This document shows positions 10,162-20,729 of a stretch of DNA of 64,000 bases, in pieces (within the stretch, counting starts at the first letter, position 1; every line of letters starts with the position of its first letter). The notes under the pieces were generated by a model. It made no database searches. It was not told the DNA's origin and worked only from the letters and a program-made list of their open reading frames with translations. A program made the translations under genes and the position numbers. This DNA is from Ascarosepion bandense (taxonomy: Eukaryota; Mollusca; Cephalopoda; Sepiida; Sepiidae), in the NCBI GenBank assembly GCA_037127315.1, contig JBBBDQ010000225.1, positions 1,664,501 through 1,728,500 on the forward strand, in the 5' to 3' direction.

Positions 10162-11109
10162 TGTTACAGTGCACTTTTTAATTTTAATTCCATTCGGGAA
10201 CAAGCAACCACAAGCCTCCTCAGGGTGGGGAGGCTTGTTGCTATGCAAGCTATGTTGAATGCTAATTGCTCAACATAACCACTTTCCTAGAGTTTGGATA
10301 GTTTGCACCAAAGTGAGCCCACACAACTGATTCGTGGCCAGACAATATATAAGGGAAAATGTGCTGAAAATATTTTAATTAGAAACAAACCCTAGTTTTG
10401 AAATGAAAATCTGCCACTTATAAAAATTCAACTACTTCAAAGACTTCATTAATCCTTAGTGAGAAGCATTTTTGAATGAAATATTCTCATTATCATCTGA
10501 TTTTGAATCCTGAATTTAAGCACGTCTATTGAAAAGGTGAAGAGGCTCACCCCTTGTTCCTTGTTTAGGATGTGGTTTCCGGCTTTCTCTTTTCCAATCT
10601 TTTCACTCTTTTCTTTTTTTTTAAATTGGAGTAGATAGACTAAACTATCGCCTGCTTCACACTCCACCCGCATCTATTGAACAGGTGAAGAGGCTCATCC
10701 CTTGTTCCTTGTTTAGGATGTGGTTTCCGGCTTTCTCTTTTCCAGTCTTTTCTTTCCTATGTAGCCCCCTGCGCTTCAGTGGCGTTACCGCCTTGCTCAG
10801 GGTGATATGATTAAAAAAAAAAAAAAAAAAGCCTCAAGTAAAAATCTTTTCATTTACATTCAAAGGTAGAGAACTCTTGTCATATTTTCCAAGAACTTTA
10901 TTGTGAAAGACTTATTTCATATTTCATATTACATTCACACATGTATACCTTTGAGATAAAAATTGTTGTTCATTTGTTAAATAATTAAGTTTTGTCAGTC
11001 ATTTTCATCTTAATTTTTACTTCTTTAATGCAAAAATACAAATTGTTTGTGGAGAAACAATATTACACACAGCCTAATTTAACCTATAGCCTTCTGATTA
11101 TCTACAACA
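10162..11109 (+). repeat. Gypsy-B 5' LTR (with nested insertion)
   Basis: Matches 15443-~16025 along its length except for 10521-10829, which is an insertion, and a short extra block near 10207-10233. It starts TGTTACAG and ends near CTACAACA. A TATATAAGG box-like element lies near 10347. Confidence 0.8.
10521..10829 (+). mobile_element. Poly-A SINE-like insertion in the Gypsy-B 5' LTR
   Basis: Absent from the other LTR (compare 15760-15770), so it is a later insertion. It ends in an 18-base poly-A run at ~10811-10828, as expected of target-primed retroposition. It contains an internal direct duplication: a ~70-bp block (CTATTGAA, GGTGAAGAGGCTCA, GTGGTTTCCGGCTTTCTC) appears at ~10526 and again at ~10673. 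No tRNA, 7SL or 5S promoter is obvious. The target duplication, if any, is only 3-4 bp. Confidence 0.6.
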
Positions 11110-11232
11110 AATTGGTAGTCCTGACACCTCTACAACAAATTCATGCCCTTGACATTTAATAAATAATGCAAATTGACAACCCCAACGGTTTAAAAAGTAA
11201 AAGTAGTAGTAATATAAATTGGCAACCTTGAC
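11108..11232 (+). repeat. Four spaced primer-binding-site-like motifs
   Basis: A 17-bp motif of the form AAATTGGYARYCCYGAC recurs at 11108, 11137, 11170 and 11216 with substitutions. The first copy sits exactly where the tRNA primer-binding site is expected after the LTR. The copies are 29-46 bp apart and preceded by AT-rich spacers. This looks like an expanded leader. Confidence 0.55.
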
Positions 11233-11629
11233 GTTTTATAAGAGAGGCTAAAAAATGGATAGCATCAACGTATGTCAAGTACAAATCACATTCCCTACAC
11301 TCCAAGTGAAAATACAAACTGCAACCCTAAACAACAAGTGATGATCTCCACACAAAAAAGTTTTTCTCAAAGCACAATTAATTGCTGGATGGCACACAAA
11401 TTGCCAGCAGGCTAACATTCTTGATCAGCCACATGGTGTCTAAAAAAAAAAGCATAATTTTCTTTCCAACTCACAATTCATAAACAGAATGACCAGTGAT
11501 CCAACCTAAGTAACAAAAGTAAACTTAAGTCTTCCTACCTATAATAGCAACGTGCAAATCTAGTTTATGCAACTAAATGTGATCTTCACTGCAAAAAAGA
11601 TTGTTTCATAGACTGCCAAGTATGCGTAT

Positions 11630-12060
11630 GTGGTTGAAAAACTTCCTATTGATGTAGAAACTGAGGTCACAGATCTCCTAAAAGATGTACCTTTGGATAA
11701 ACTGTATGACATCCTCAGAGATGCAATATTACATAGGACAAGCTGTTCTGAGAAAAAGAAGCTCAGAAAATTGTTTAGTTACTTGTCTATAGAAGTGAAT
11801 AAACTGTCGCAGTTATTACCAAAGATGAAGATGCTCCTAGGTACTAATGACTTGTCTGAGACAATTTTAAGAGAGCTATGATTGGACAAATTAAAACCTG
11901 GGACTACACAGATCCTGGTGTCTTTGCCTGGTGAAATAGAATTATCTAAGTTAGCAGAAATAGCAGACAGAATACATGAAAATGAATGACTTGTTCAAAT
12001 TAACAACATACATAGTAAAGACACACTGATAGTAACCAACTAATTGAAATGTCTAGCCTT
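11630..12060 (+). pseudogene. Gypsy-B gag (capsid) remnant
   Basis: Plus-strand frames read EVTDLLKDVPLDKLYDILRDAILHRTSCSEKKKL and, after a stop, LDKLKPGTTQILVSLPGEIELSKLAEIADRIHEN. This is the capsid pattern of a widespread gypsy family in which gag ends with a KLAEMADRIHE-like block. Stops at 11879-11881 and later interrupt it, and no zinc knuckle can be seen. Confidence 0.65.
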
Positions 12061-12310
12061 ATGGAGCAACTCTTTATACAGGTCAAGCAGTTGCAATAAC
12101 AACTTTCTGAGAGCTGACAAGGATGCACATCTAGGAATCAGTCCAGTCATTAGTCATTTTTCCATGTGAGACAACCTCTGGCTGAACCAGTATTCTGGTA
12201 CCATGTTCAATTTAAAAAATTAACCAAGAAGTGCCAGAAACCATGCAAGTTTTCAGAGACTTCATGTACAACAGCCATGGAAACAAGTATCCTGACAGTC
12301 AGTATAGATA

Positions 12311-12660
12311 GTGCCTGCTGTTGAGGTAAAGGGCACAAATCACCTCTTCTATATTAAGGATAAAACAAGTGGAAAACATTTCCTTGTAGATACTGTCACC
12401 CAAATAGCCGTGATACTGCCAAAAATCAAATCTTCATCTCATCTAACAGCATTCAAATTTCAAGCAGCAAATGGTACACAGATCCAAACTTATGGTGAGG
12501 AACAATGGTACTAGATATAGGTTTGCACTGAACTTTTCCCTGGAATTTCATCATCACCAACATCAACACATCAATACTAGGTGTTGATTTTTTAGCTAGA
12601 TACAAACTACATGATGACGTAGCAAAGCAACTCTTCCAGTGTTAAGATACTAATGTGCAA
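12311..12660 (+). pseudogene. Gypsy-B protease remnant, active-site Gly lost
   Basis: The frame at 12311-12514 has LFYIKDKTSGKHFLVDTVTQIAVILP, matching the start of gypsy aspartic proteases. The catalytic triad Asp-Thr-Gly reads Asp-Thr-Val. FKFQAANGTQI follows, as in the family. Downstream, ILGVDFLARYK (with a frame change) is the usual ILG-DFL block. The Gly loss alone would be expected to inactivate the enzyme. Confidence 0.7.
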
Positions 12661-12829
12661 ATTAAAGGAATTCGATTCCAGCAAATTACAGCTGGTTTAA
12701 CTACTGCTATCCCTGTGAATAACAGGTTGAAAAAACTACTGCAGAATCACCCAGAATTGATGACACCATTTAACTACACAAGAACCAATCAATCACAACA
12801 TTAAGCACTCAATCAAAACAACTAGTTCT

Positions 12830-13675
12830 CTGGTCTATTCAAGCCCCAGACACCTGCTCCTGGATAGATATAAGCTAGCCAAGGCTGAGTTTAAAAAAAT
12901 GATGGACATGGTCATATGTCACCCATCATCTAGCCCTTATGCCACACTGCTACATATGGTACTCAAGAGTGAGCTAGGTACGTGGCGTCTGTGCAGTGAC
13001 AATTGACTTTTAAATGCACAAACCATTCAGGACAAGTACCTGGTTCTAAATATGGATAACTTCACAGTTTCCATGCAAAACAAGAAGGTTTTCTCTAAGA
13101 TAAACTGTAAAAAAGCATTCTATCAAATCCCCGTAGATGACACCAATATTTGTAAGACTGCCATTTCTACCCTTTTGGCCTTTTTAAGCTTTGACCTTAG
13201 AAATGCAGAGCAGTCTTTCTAATGACTTACTGATGAAGTTTTTTGTGGATTAGACTATGTTTTCACCTATATTGATGATATCTTAGTAACAAGCAAATCA
13301 CATGCAGAACATGAAAGGTATATGGACGAAGTCTTTTGAGGGCTAAAGTATTATGATTTGTAGATGAACCGAGATAAATGTGAGTTTGCTGTTTCTAAAA
13401 TCAAATTCTTAGGTCATCTTATTGATGAGCATGGCATAACTCTTTTGGAAGATAAGGTTCAAGCAATCTTAGATTTTCCCCAGCTACAAATGCTCAAGCA
13501 ACTTCACAGGTTCATAGAGATGATAAACTATTATAGACAATTTTTCCCTAACTGTGCCACAATGTTAGTATTGCTGATGAACAAATTGAAAAACCAGTCA
13601 AAGAAGAATGCAAAAATTAAACTAAATAAGGAAGAAGAGTCAGCATTTGTTGACGCAACAAAACACCTTGACTAG
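12830..13675 (+). pseudogene. Gypsy-B reverse transcriptase remnant
   Basis: Translations in shifting frames give KAEFKKMMDMV-like, NMDNFTVSMQNKKVFSKI-like and VFTYIDDILVTSKSHAEHE blocks. The YIDD catalytic box is intact at 13268-13279. The open frame 13364-13675 holds CEFAVSKIKFLGHLIDEHGI and the MINYYRQFFPNCATM connection motif. Multiple stops between 12830 and 13360 make it a pseudogene. Confidence 0.8.
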
Positions 13676-13997
13676 TTGCATCAAACTGGCTTACATCACT
13701 GGAGAAGAAGACGAGTTACTTAAATTAGCTACAGATGCTTCTGACACAACAGCAGGAGCTGTCTTGCACCTAATCAAAGGAAGAAAAGCAAAACCTCTAT
13801 TTTTTTTCTCCGTCAAACTAACAGAATCCCAACAGAAATACAGCACCTTCTCATCAAAGATTTTAGCCATATATTTAGCTGTGAAAAATTTCTGCTATGT
13901 TTTAGAAGGCAAAGATTTCATAATTTACACCAACCGCAAACCTTTGGTTTATGCCATTCATTTGAAAACGGGCAAGTATAATCTGCATGATGTCTGA
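13647..13997 (+). pseudogene. Gypsy-B RNase H
   Basis: About 115 codons with LATDASDTTAGAVL (first acidic residue), FSVKLTESQQKYSTF and AIYLAVKNFCYVLEGKDFIIYTNRKPLVYA. This is the RNase H fold that follows the RT in gypsy pol. It overlaps the RT frame by ~30 bases in a different phase, so one frameshift separates them. The usual TYDREL motif reads YSTFSSKILA, so the catalytic Glu is lost. Confidence 0.75.
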
Positions 13998-14277
13998 CAC
14001 CTTGACTACATCACATAATTTATTTCCAACATAAGGCACCAAAAAGGGAGAGATAATATAGTAGCCAACGCATTATACCAAGCCAATATTCATGCAGTGT
14101 GCTTGAATACACTGGACCTCACTATGTTATCACACTTGACAAAATTAAAAAAGTATCCTTGTTGTTAATTGAACAACATTCTGTCACCTTTACCAATAAG
14201 ACAGTGTTAAGTGATATAAGCATGGGAAATGTTTGGTCATATATTCTTCCTAGCATTAGAAGAGCTATTTTAAGTAT

Positions 14278-15111
14278 TTTCATGGATTAGCACACCCTGG
14301 TCGTAAAGCTAGTCTTAAATTGTTGATGGACAGATTTGCCTGGCCCAGCATAGCCCCAGATGTGAAACATTGGACCCAGGCCTGCATAAGATGCCAACAG
14401 TAAAAAATTCACAGGCATACCAAAGCCCCTCTAGGAAAGATCCCTGCCCTTGGCAGATTTAGGCATATCTGCCTTTTTGGTTAGACTCCTGGATAGAGTA
14501 CAGGGATATGAATACCTATTAACAATTGTGGACTGATTTACCTGTTGGCCAGTAGTGATACCTTTAAAATCAATAACAGCAGAAACAAAAGCGCAAGAAA
14601 TATTGAGCAATTGGATAGCGATTTACAGTTGCTTGAGCATAGTGACAACGGATAGATGTGCGCTGTTTCAGTCTATTTAAGGAATGTACTAATTTGTTAG
14701 GAGTGAGCCATATCTCCACGACAGCATATCACCTATGTGCAAATGGTTTTGTTGAGACACTTCCACCAGCAACTTAAAACATTGCTAACAGCTACCTGCA
14801 ATGATCATTCTTGGTTAGAATGCCTACCACTGGTGATGCTTTCCATCTGGAATACCCTGAAGGAAGATCTTAAGTGCACAGCTTCTGAATTGGTTTTTGG
14901 GACCAAGCTGGTGATACCAGGCCAACTCATGGACCCACAGGCAGCAAGTGTTCTGGAGACAAATTTCATTAGTAACTTGCATGATAGAATGTCTAGCATG
15001 GCAAGATCTGTGAATAAACCAATTTTCATTCGTGCTGATCTTCATAGCAGTGACCACGTTTTCTCTCAGGCAAGATTCCATCAAGAAGTTGCTTACACCT
15101 GCTTATTCTAG
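14278..15111 (+). pseudogene. Gypsy-B integrase remnant
   Basis: The translation gives GLAHPGRKASLKLLMDRFAWPSIAPDVKHWTQACIRCQQ (zinc-binding H and CxxC), then a core with stops and shifts. The frame at 14737-15111 has MVLLRHFHQQLKTLLTATC and WLECLPLVMLSIWNTLKEDLKCTASELVFGTKLVIPGQ, the conserved end of the catalytic core. The C-terminal tail (RPSKVLSSEAKYFTVLVN) continues toward 15240. Confidence 0.75.
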
Positions 15112-15442
15112 GCCCAGCAAGGTGCTTTCCAGTGAAGCTAAGTATTTCACAGTACTAGTTAATACTAAGCAAATGAATGTAAGTATTGACTGACTAAAAC
15201 CTGTGTATTTGGAAAACCACACCCTGATAGTGTAACAACAACAAACCAAAATTCAAACAACCAAGTGCAAACAAGTGCCAGTGACAATAGTCCTAAGATC
15301 TCCGACCGAGCTACTGACAAACAAACTAAAACCTCTAGAATGGATAGATGAGTGCACTGGCCACTCAAGTTCAAGACTTATATTGTATATTGAAAGTTTA
15401 CTCTTTGTACCCTCCTCAGCACTCTCAATCTGGAGTGGGTAT

Positions 15443-16025
15443 TGTTACAGTGCACTTTTTAGCTTTAATTCCATTTAAGAGCAAGCTTGTTGCTATGCAA
15501 GCTATGCTGAATGCTGATTGGTCAGTGTAACTACCTTTCTAGAGTTTGGATAATTTGCGCCCAAGTCAGCCCACACAGTTGACACATGGCCAGACAATAT
15601 AAAAAGGAAAATGTGCTAAAAATACCTCAGTTGGAAATTAACCCTAGTTTGGAAATGAAAATCTGCCACTTATAAAAATTCAACTACTTCAAAGACTTCA
15701 ATCCTTAGTGAGAAGCATCTTTGAACAAAATATTCTATCATCTGATTTTGAATCCTGAATTTAAACCTCAAGTTAAGTACAAATCTTTTCATTTACATTC
15801 AAAAGTAGAGGACTCTTGTCAACATATTTTCCAAGAACTTTATTGTGAAAGACTTTTATTTCATATTTCATATTACATTCACCTTTCACACATGTTTGAT
15901 GTAAAAATTGTTGTTCATTTGTTAAATGATTAAGTTTTGTCATTTTCATCTTAATTTTTACTTCTTTAATACAAAAATACAAAAAATACATGCAGCCCAA
16001 TTTAACCTTCTGATTATCTACTATA
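15443..16025 (+). repeat. LTR shared by Gypsy-B (3') and Gypsy-C (5')
   Basis: Colinear with 10162-11109 without the nested insertion. It is preceded by the polypurine-like tract of Gypsy-B and followed by gag sequence of a different gypsy family. It therefore serves as the right LTR of one element and the apparent left LTR of the next. Confidence 0.75.
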
Positions 16026-16090
16026 AATTGGTAATCTACTATAAATTGGTAATCTACTATAAATTGGTAATCTACTATAAATTGGTAATC
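16012..16090 (+). repeat. 18-bp tandem repeat at the LTR/primer-site junction
   Basis: Four units of AATCTACTATAAATTGGT (18 bp) in tandem. Each unit includes the last bases of the LTR and the ATTGGT start of the primer-binding site. At the left LTR the equivalent place has one unit. The result looks like replication slippage across the LTR end. Confidence 0.85.
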
Positions 16091-16600
16091 CCAACAAAGC
16101 TACTGAAACCTTGTGAAACATTGACCAAAATTTGTCAGGTTCTGAAAAAGCCAGGAATTGCTAGAAAAAGACCTTCAAAAACTGAAGATAAACTAGAACT
16201 GCCGAAAAATTTTGTATCACTGGACATTTATGAGATCATAAGTGATGCAGAAACTTATATAGAGGCTATGAAATTATTAACCAAAATGTACACACAAAAA
16301 AAGTGTGAGATTTATGCATGATGCACCCTGGCCATCAGGAAACAACAAACTGGAGAAAAACTGGATCAGTTTTTACAGATCCTATAGAGTCTCACTAAGG
16401 ACTGCAATTTCCAACAGGTTACCATGACTCAGCACTAAGAAGTATCTATTTGAGACAGCTTCATAGTTGGACTAGCTAGTGGTAATTCTGTAATTTAATG
16501 ACAACTTTTGGTGAATGGGAAATTCACCTTCAACGAAGCCTTAAACCAAGCTTGTAGTCTAGAATTAGCACACAAAAATGCCCAAGCATACATTTCCACT
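16090..16600 (+). pseudogene. Gypsy-C gag remnant
   Basis: Frames read LDIYEIISDAETYIEAMKLLTKMY, LAIRKQQTGEKLDQFLQIL, LTKDCNFQQVT and FTFNEALNQACSLELAHKNAQAY. These are successive blocks of a known gypsy capsid family. Stops at 16319-16321 and later break it. The intact order shows that no large deletion has happened here. Confidence 0.7.
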
Positions 16601-17010
16601 GGCGGAATGAAGCATATGGTGATACCTAAGTTGGCCATGACAGTAGGTAACGAAGAAGAGCTACAATCACAGGTAAGCTCAATGACCCTGATAGATTCAG
16701 GAAGTATACACAGCTACATTGATGAACAAGTGGTGCAGAAGTGAAAATTGGCAATTTTATCAGCCCTCAGACTAGTAAGTATGGATTCATCAATGTTTCA
16801 TTCAACCATCACCAGAAAATGTACTGTAGACTTGGTGGTATGGGGTAGAAGTACCCATGATTCAAAGTTTGAATTCTGACAAACTTATATGCCAACATTA
16901 TATTAGGTAGAGATTTTCCATGGTTTACTTTGACTATGGTGGGAAGCAACTACCATGAAAATATATGAGTTAATGGTCCTAAAAGTAATGTCTCCACTGT
17001 TTGACAACCT
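16600..17010 (+). pseudogene. Gypsy-C protease-like region
   Basis: SSMTLIDSGSIHSYIDEQVV lies at the end of the frame 16508-16744. It corresponds to the protease active site region, with Asp-Ser-Gly in place of Asp-Thr-Gly. After a stop, translation continues with ANIILGRDFPWF, the ILG-D block of the same domain. Confidence 0.6.
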
Positions 17011-17339
17011 GACATCAAGCTAAAAACCAATAGTAGTAAAATCTAGGTGCTACTCAATGGAAGACACAAAGTTCACCAAAGTTCATCACTAGATTACTGA
17101 TGAACAATATTATCGAATGGAATCAATCACTGTGGAGGGCTCAGCAACTAGTCACAAAAGACAAAAAACACAAGAAGTGATTAGTCTGATTTTTCACAAA
17201 CTGTGAATCATTTCAACAACCAGAATGTGTACCCCATATCCAGAATAGACAATATGGTTCAGACTATATCAAAGTATACTGTCTATAGTGCTTAAGACCA
17301 AAAGAGTGCCTATAACCAGGTTCTGCATAGAGAGGAAGA

Positions 17340-17673
17340 TAAGGCAAATGGCCACCTTTACCAATTTAAGCAGATGCTCTTTGGAATCACTAATGGAGTT
17401 GCTGGAATCCAGAAGATAATAGATGAGATCGTGGAGTTAGAGAGTTTAAAAGACATGTTTATTTATGTAGATAAAATTACCATCTATGGCAGAAATATGA
17501 GGGAACATGACTGGAACCTTGGAAAACTGAGAGAGGTAGCAGATAAGTATAGATTTACCTTCAATGAGAAGTCTGTTCTAGCAGTTAAAGAACTGAGACT
17601 ACTAGGGTACAAAGGAAAAAATAATGAGATCCGACCAGATCTAGAAAGAGTACATCCATTAAAAGAGCTTTGA
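17340..17673 (+). pseudogene. Gypsy-C reverse transcriptase fragment
   Basis: The open frame 17374-17673 reads MLFGITNGVAGIQKIIDEIVELESLKDMFIYVDKITIYGRNMREHD, equivalent to RT motifs B and C of gypsy elements. The catalytic YVDD box reads YVDK, so one Asp is lost. FNEKSVLAVKELRLLGY follows (motif E). Upstream fingers and motif A are in other frames with stops around 17250-17340. Confidence 0.75.
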
Positions 17674-17689
17674 GAGCTTACATCCCTTT

Positions 17690-18032
17690 CAGCCCAGGAA
17701 AGGGTTATGGCATACTTTGCATACTATAGCAAATAGATCTGAAATTATTCCAACAAAATACTAAAGCTAAACTGAAATAAGACATTCCCCCTTCTAGAGA
17801 AACAAAAAAAGCTTTCCATGAGTTAAAGAATAGTCTGGAAGATACTGTGGTTGGTACTATTGATGAAGAAAAATCTTTTCAGGTAGAGATGGATGTGAGC
17901 AACCAGCGTATAGTGGCTATCTTTAACCAAGAGGTGTTCCCAGTGACAATTTGGTCTCAAACAATAAATGCATTAGAACAGCATTCCCCACCAGGAAAAG
18001 AAGCGACAATTATTGTGGAAGCTTTATATTAG
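17690..18032 (+). pseudogene. Gypsy-C RNase H fragment
   Basis: The frame 17847-18032 has VGTIDEEKSFQVEMDVSNQRIVAIFNQEVFPVTIWSQTINALEQHSP, the start of RNase H (the expected DAS is DVS). The preceding connection is seen as QERVMAYFAYYSK-type sequence with stops. The second half of RNase H is not clear. Confidence 0.6.
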
Positions 18033-18150
18033 GACCACCATAAAAAAGGGTCAAATGTACTTCTCCAGTACCATTCAAGGGAGTCCGTTCCCCAGCTAAT
18101 ACGTGCATGCTGGGAGACAAGGAGAAAGGACTTCCAGTAGAGGCTAGCCA

Positions 18151-18345
18151 ACTAAGGATGTTTTACAGGAGTTTTTAATGAGTCTCTCTATGATACAGGA
18201 GTCATCCATATGGTTCATTTATAGGACATTTGTAAAATTACCACTCAATGCAGAACCTTGTGCATGGGAAAAACCAAAGTTTGGGAATACCAAGGGACAA
18301 CTGGTTAAAGGAACCCAACTTTTGAAAGGTTAAATATAGATTTCA
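18151..18345 (+). repeat. Extra copy of 195-bp integrase segment
   Basis: Identical to 18716-18910 except for one base (A at 18340, G at 18905). It encodes the zinc-binding and linker part of the integrase, with KPKFGNTKGQLVKGTQ. The second copy lies in the native order, followed directly by FRGPLPTFTKKNQYILMV, so this one is the added copy. Confidence 0.85.
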
Positions 18346-18715
18346 CACTCTCTATAAACACCTCTTTCTTCAACATCCACAAATGTTTGCGGTACTCATG
18401 TTTCCACAATAATAAATTCCCTAGTTATTTCCAATACTCAGCGAGTGTGTCATTTTCCATTACCATTTTATTTTGTCATGTTAAAAACATAACACTTTGA
18501 GAGACTACTATCTAATATAGAAAGTGTTTATGGTTAGAACTAACCCACAAGCCTCATCATGGATATTCAGCTACAAGAAGCAACTATTTGATCAAAGACT
18601 GATTAGCTGAAAAGGTGGTGAGTTGAGCTATTGGCATACAATTATAAAATACACCACAGTCTCCATACTCAGAATGCAGCTCTGGATGCACTCACAAAAG
18701 CAAACTGCAGTTATC

Positions 18716-19380
18716 ACTAAGGATGTTTTACAGGAGTTTTTAATGAGTCTCTCTATGATACAGGAGTCATCCATATGGTTCATTTATAGGACATTTGTAA
18801 AATTACCACTCAATGCAGAACCTTGTGCATGGGAAAAACCAAAGTTTGGGAATACCAAGGGACAACTGGTTAAAGGAACCCAACTTTTGAAAGGTTAAAT
18901 ATAGGTTTCAGAGGCCCACTCCCAACGTTCACAAAGAAAAATCAGTACATTCTAATGGTTACTAATTAGTTTAGCAGGTTTTCCCACACATTCATATGCA
19001 GAGGTATCTCTTCACCCAAAGTGATTGAGTGCTTATGTCAACTATTCATAGAATTTGGCATGCATACATACATTCTGATAGGGGGACTGTCATGTCAAGT
19101 GAGTTAAAAGACTTTCTGCATTCAAAAAGAATCGCTACCAACCAGACAACCAGTTACAACTCATAAGAAAACAAACAATTAGAAAGGCTAAATGGTACAC
19201 TCTGGAGGTTAGTACAATTAGCTCTTAAGTTAAAACAATTGTCTCCATCTATGTGAGAATGCCTTATTTTTCATATGATCCAAACTATGTACTGCTACCA
19301 ACCGCAACCCCATATGAGAGGCTGTTTGACTACCAGTGTAAATTGGGTATAGTATCTTCCATACCCAGCCAGTTAACAAA
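18716..19380 (+). pseudogene. Gypsy-C integrase remnant
   Basis: After the zinc-binding part the frame reads FRGPLPTFTKKNQYILMVTN, SSPKVIECLCQLFIEFGMHTYIHSDRGTVMSSELKDFL (second catalytic Asp in SDRG) and KQLERLNGTLWRLVQLALK (catalytic Glu in LERLNG). YCYQPQPHMRGCL near 19300 matches the end of the core. There are stops and at least two frameshifts. It is cut at ~19380. Confidence 0.75.
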
Positions 19381-20090
19381 CTTATATCTAACCAGCTCAA
19401 CTGTAAATTGATGAGATCTCAATGCAAATTTAGTACTGCACTTAAATTCATAAAGTCTAGGTACCATAGTGAAGAGCTCATCTGAACATTTACCATGAAA
19501 GTATTTATAGAAAAAGCTCAGAGAGGCAACCATACAATGGTGAGAAAGTAACTGAAGCTGCTATAATATTACTGATTCTTCTTTAGTTTTTATCAAGGAG
19601 CTCAAGGTAAATTGCAGGGGCACCTGACCATATGTGGCAGTAATATTCTAAGTATAGTGATGGCAGACTTATAGACATGTAAGATTGATTCTGGAGAGAA
19701 AATTTTCTTGTACAACACAGTGAACCGACTTTCTTAGCAGCTGACCTAATAATGGATTCAATATAGTACTTCATATCAGCTGAGAATGCTAGCCTGCAAT
19801 GAGACACTTTCCTGGAGGTTAGCATCAGCCATGCTAATGAAAAACAGAGAGAGATCTCTCAAATGATTAATAGAGAAGTTTAGTTTTAGATGTGTTAAAA
19901 TTAGCAAGCCATCTTTTGTTCCAGTTAACAAATTGGTCTTTTTGGGCATCAGCTGCCATTTTGACTTTGTTGAAAAGTCAAAATGGAGGTTAGCTTTCCT
20001 GGAGGTTAGCTTTACTATCAAGGCAGGAGTAAACGGTTGTGTCAACAGTATAGATGCCAAGGTTAGAGCTGATATTATTAGGAAGGCCAT
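19381..20090 (-). pseudogene. LINE copy 1 C-terminal region
   Basis: Frames 19776-20090, 19583-19825 and 19330-19533 carry, in order, a GNLPNNISSALTLASI-like region, the LTSRKVSHCRLAFSADMKYYIESI, AAKKVGSLCCTRKFSL and YLEYYCHIWSGAPAIYLELLDK blocks, and VASLSFFYKYFHGKCSDEL. These are the successive conserved segments after the RT in this LINE family. A stretch around 20000-20040 contains a duplicated piece of the GGAGGTTAGC motif. Confidence 0.75.
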
Positions 20091-20249
20091 TAATGAAAAT
20101 TAAAAAACAGAGCAGAACCAAGGATGGAGCCTTGGGGAACACCCATGTTAGTATGAAAGGATCTAGACAAGTTGCCAGTCAGGATAATTTTAATTTCATG
20201 ATTTGATAGGAAAGACTAGATCAGTTCAAAAATGTGTACAGAGACACTG

Positions 20250-20729
20250 TTACTTTTCAGCTTGTTGAAAAGATTGGTATGCCAGACCTCTGTCAAAGAC
20301 TTTTGAAATGTCTAACGCTACAACCCAGGCTTCACTGTTTTTATCTTGAACATGATAGACTGAGAAAAGGTCCTGCAATGAGAGATGATAAACCAATTCA
20401 GCATTGATTAGGGCCTCTAGGAGTTTCCCAAAAAGAGGTAGAAGGCTAATAGGCTGATAGTTGAAAGGGTTAGATGGTGCATCAGAGTTCTTAAAAACTG
20501 GAACAACAGATGATGATTTGCAGGAGGCAGCAAGGCATCTCTTATACAATTTTGAGAAATTAGGAGCCAGTTCAAGAGCACATTTCTTAATGATTATTAC
20601 AGAGATACCATTGAGTACACATTGTATGTTCAAGAAGAATTGAAGTTTCCATGCTGGTTTTGACCCAAGAAGAAACCTCAGTGGCACAATTTTCAATTGT
20701 GAGGTTAAAGATGTCAGTCCAAGAGCCAT
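20250..20729 (-). pseudogene. LINE copy 1 reverse transcriptase (N-terminal part)
   Basis: The 159-codon frame has KKCALELAPNFSKLYKRCLAASC, SSVVPVFKNSDAPSNPFNYQPISLLPLFGKLLEALIN and AWVVALDISKVFDRG (motif A, catalytic Asp). The motif C region (AYADD) is not found. After 20250 the frame is lost and the next pieces are from the region after the palm, so part of the palm is deleted. Confidence 0.8.

Larger units (their letters stand above)
10162..16025 (+). mobile_element. Gypsy-B: Ty3/gypsy element, plus strand
   Basis: LTRs at 10162-~11109 and 15443-~16025 start with TGTTACAG and are colinear apart from a ~310-bp insertion in the left one. Between them are decayed gag, protease, RT, RNase H and integrase in gypsy order. 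A purine-rich TGGAGTGGG tract just before the right LTR fits a polypurine tract, and ATTGGTAGTCCTGAC after the left LTR fits a primer-binding site. Many in-frame stops show that it is old. Confidence 0.85.
16090..19380 (+). mobile_element. Gypsy-C: heavily decayed gypsy element, plus strand
   Basis: Pieces of gag, protease, RT, RNase H and integrase appear in order on the plus strand. They belong to a different gypsy family from Gypsy-B. The element stops at ~19380 where a minus-strand LINE begins, so the integrase tail and right LTR are missing. An internal 195-bp segment (18151-18345 and 18716-18910) is duplicated almost perfectly. Confidence 0.8.

Noticed and set aside
16012..16090. A CRISPR-like array
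   Set aside because: The 18-bp units are directly adjacent without spacers, and the DNA is eukaryotic.
20461..20643. Plus-strand frame in LINE copy 1
   Set aside because: Antisense of the reverse transcriptase.
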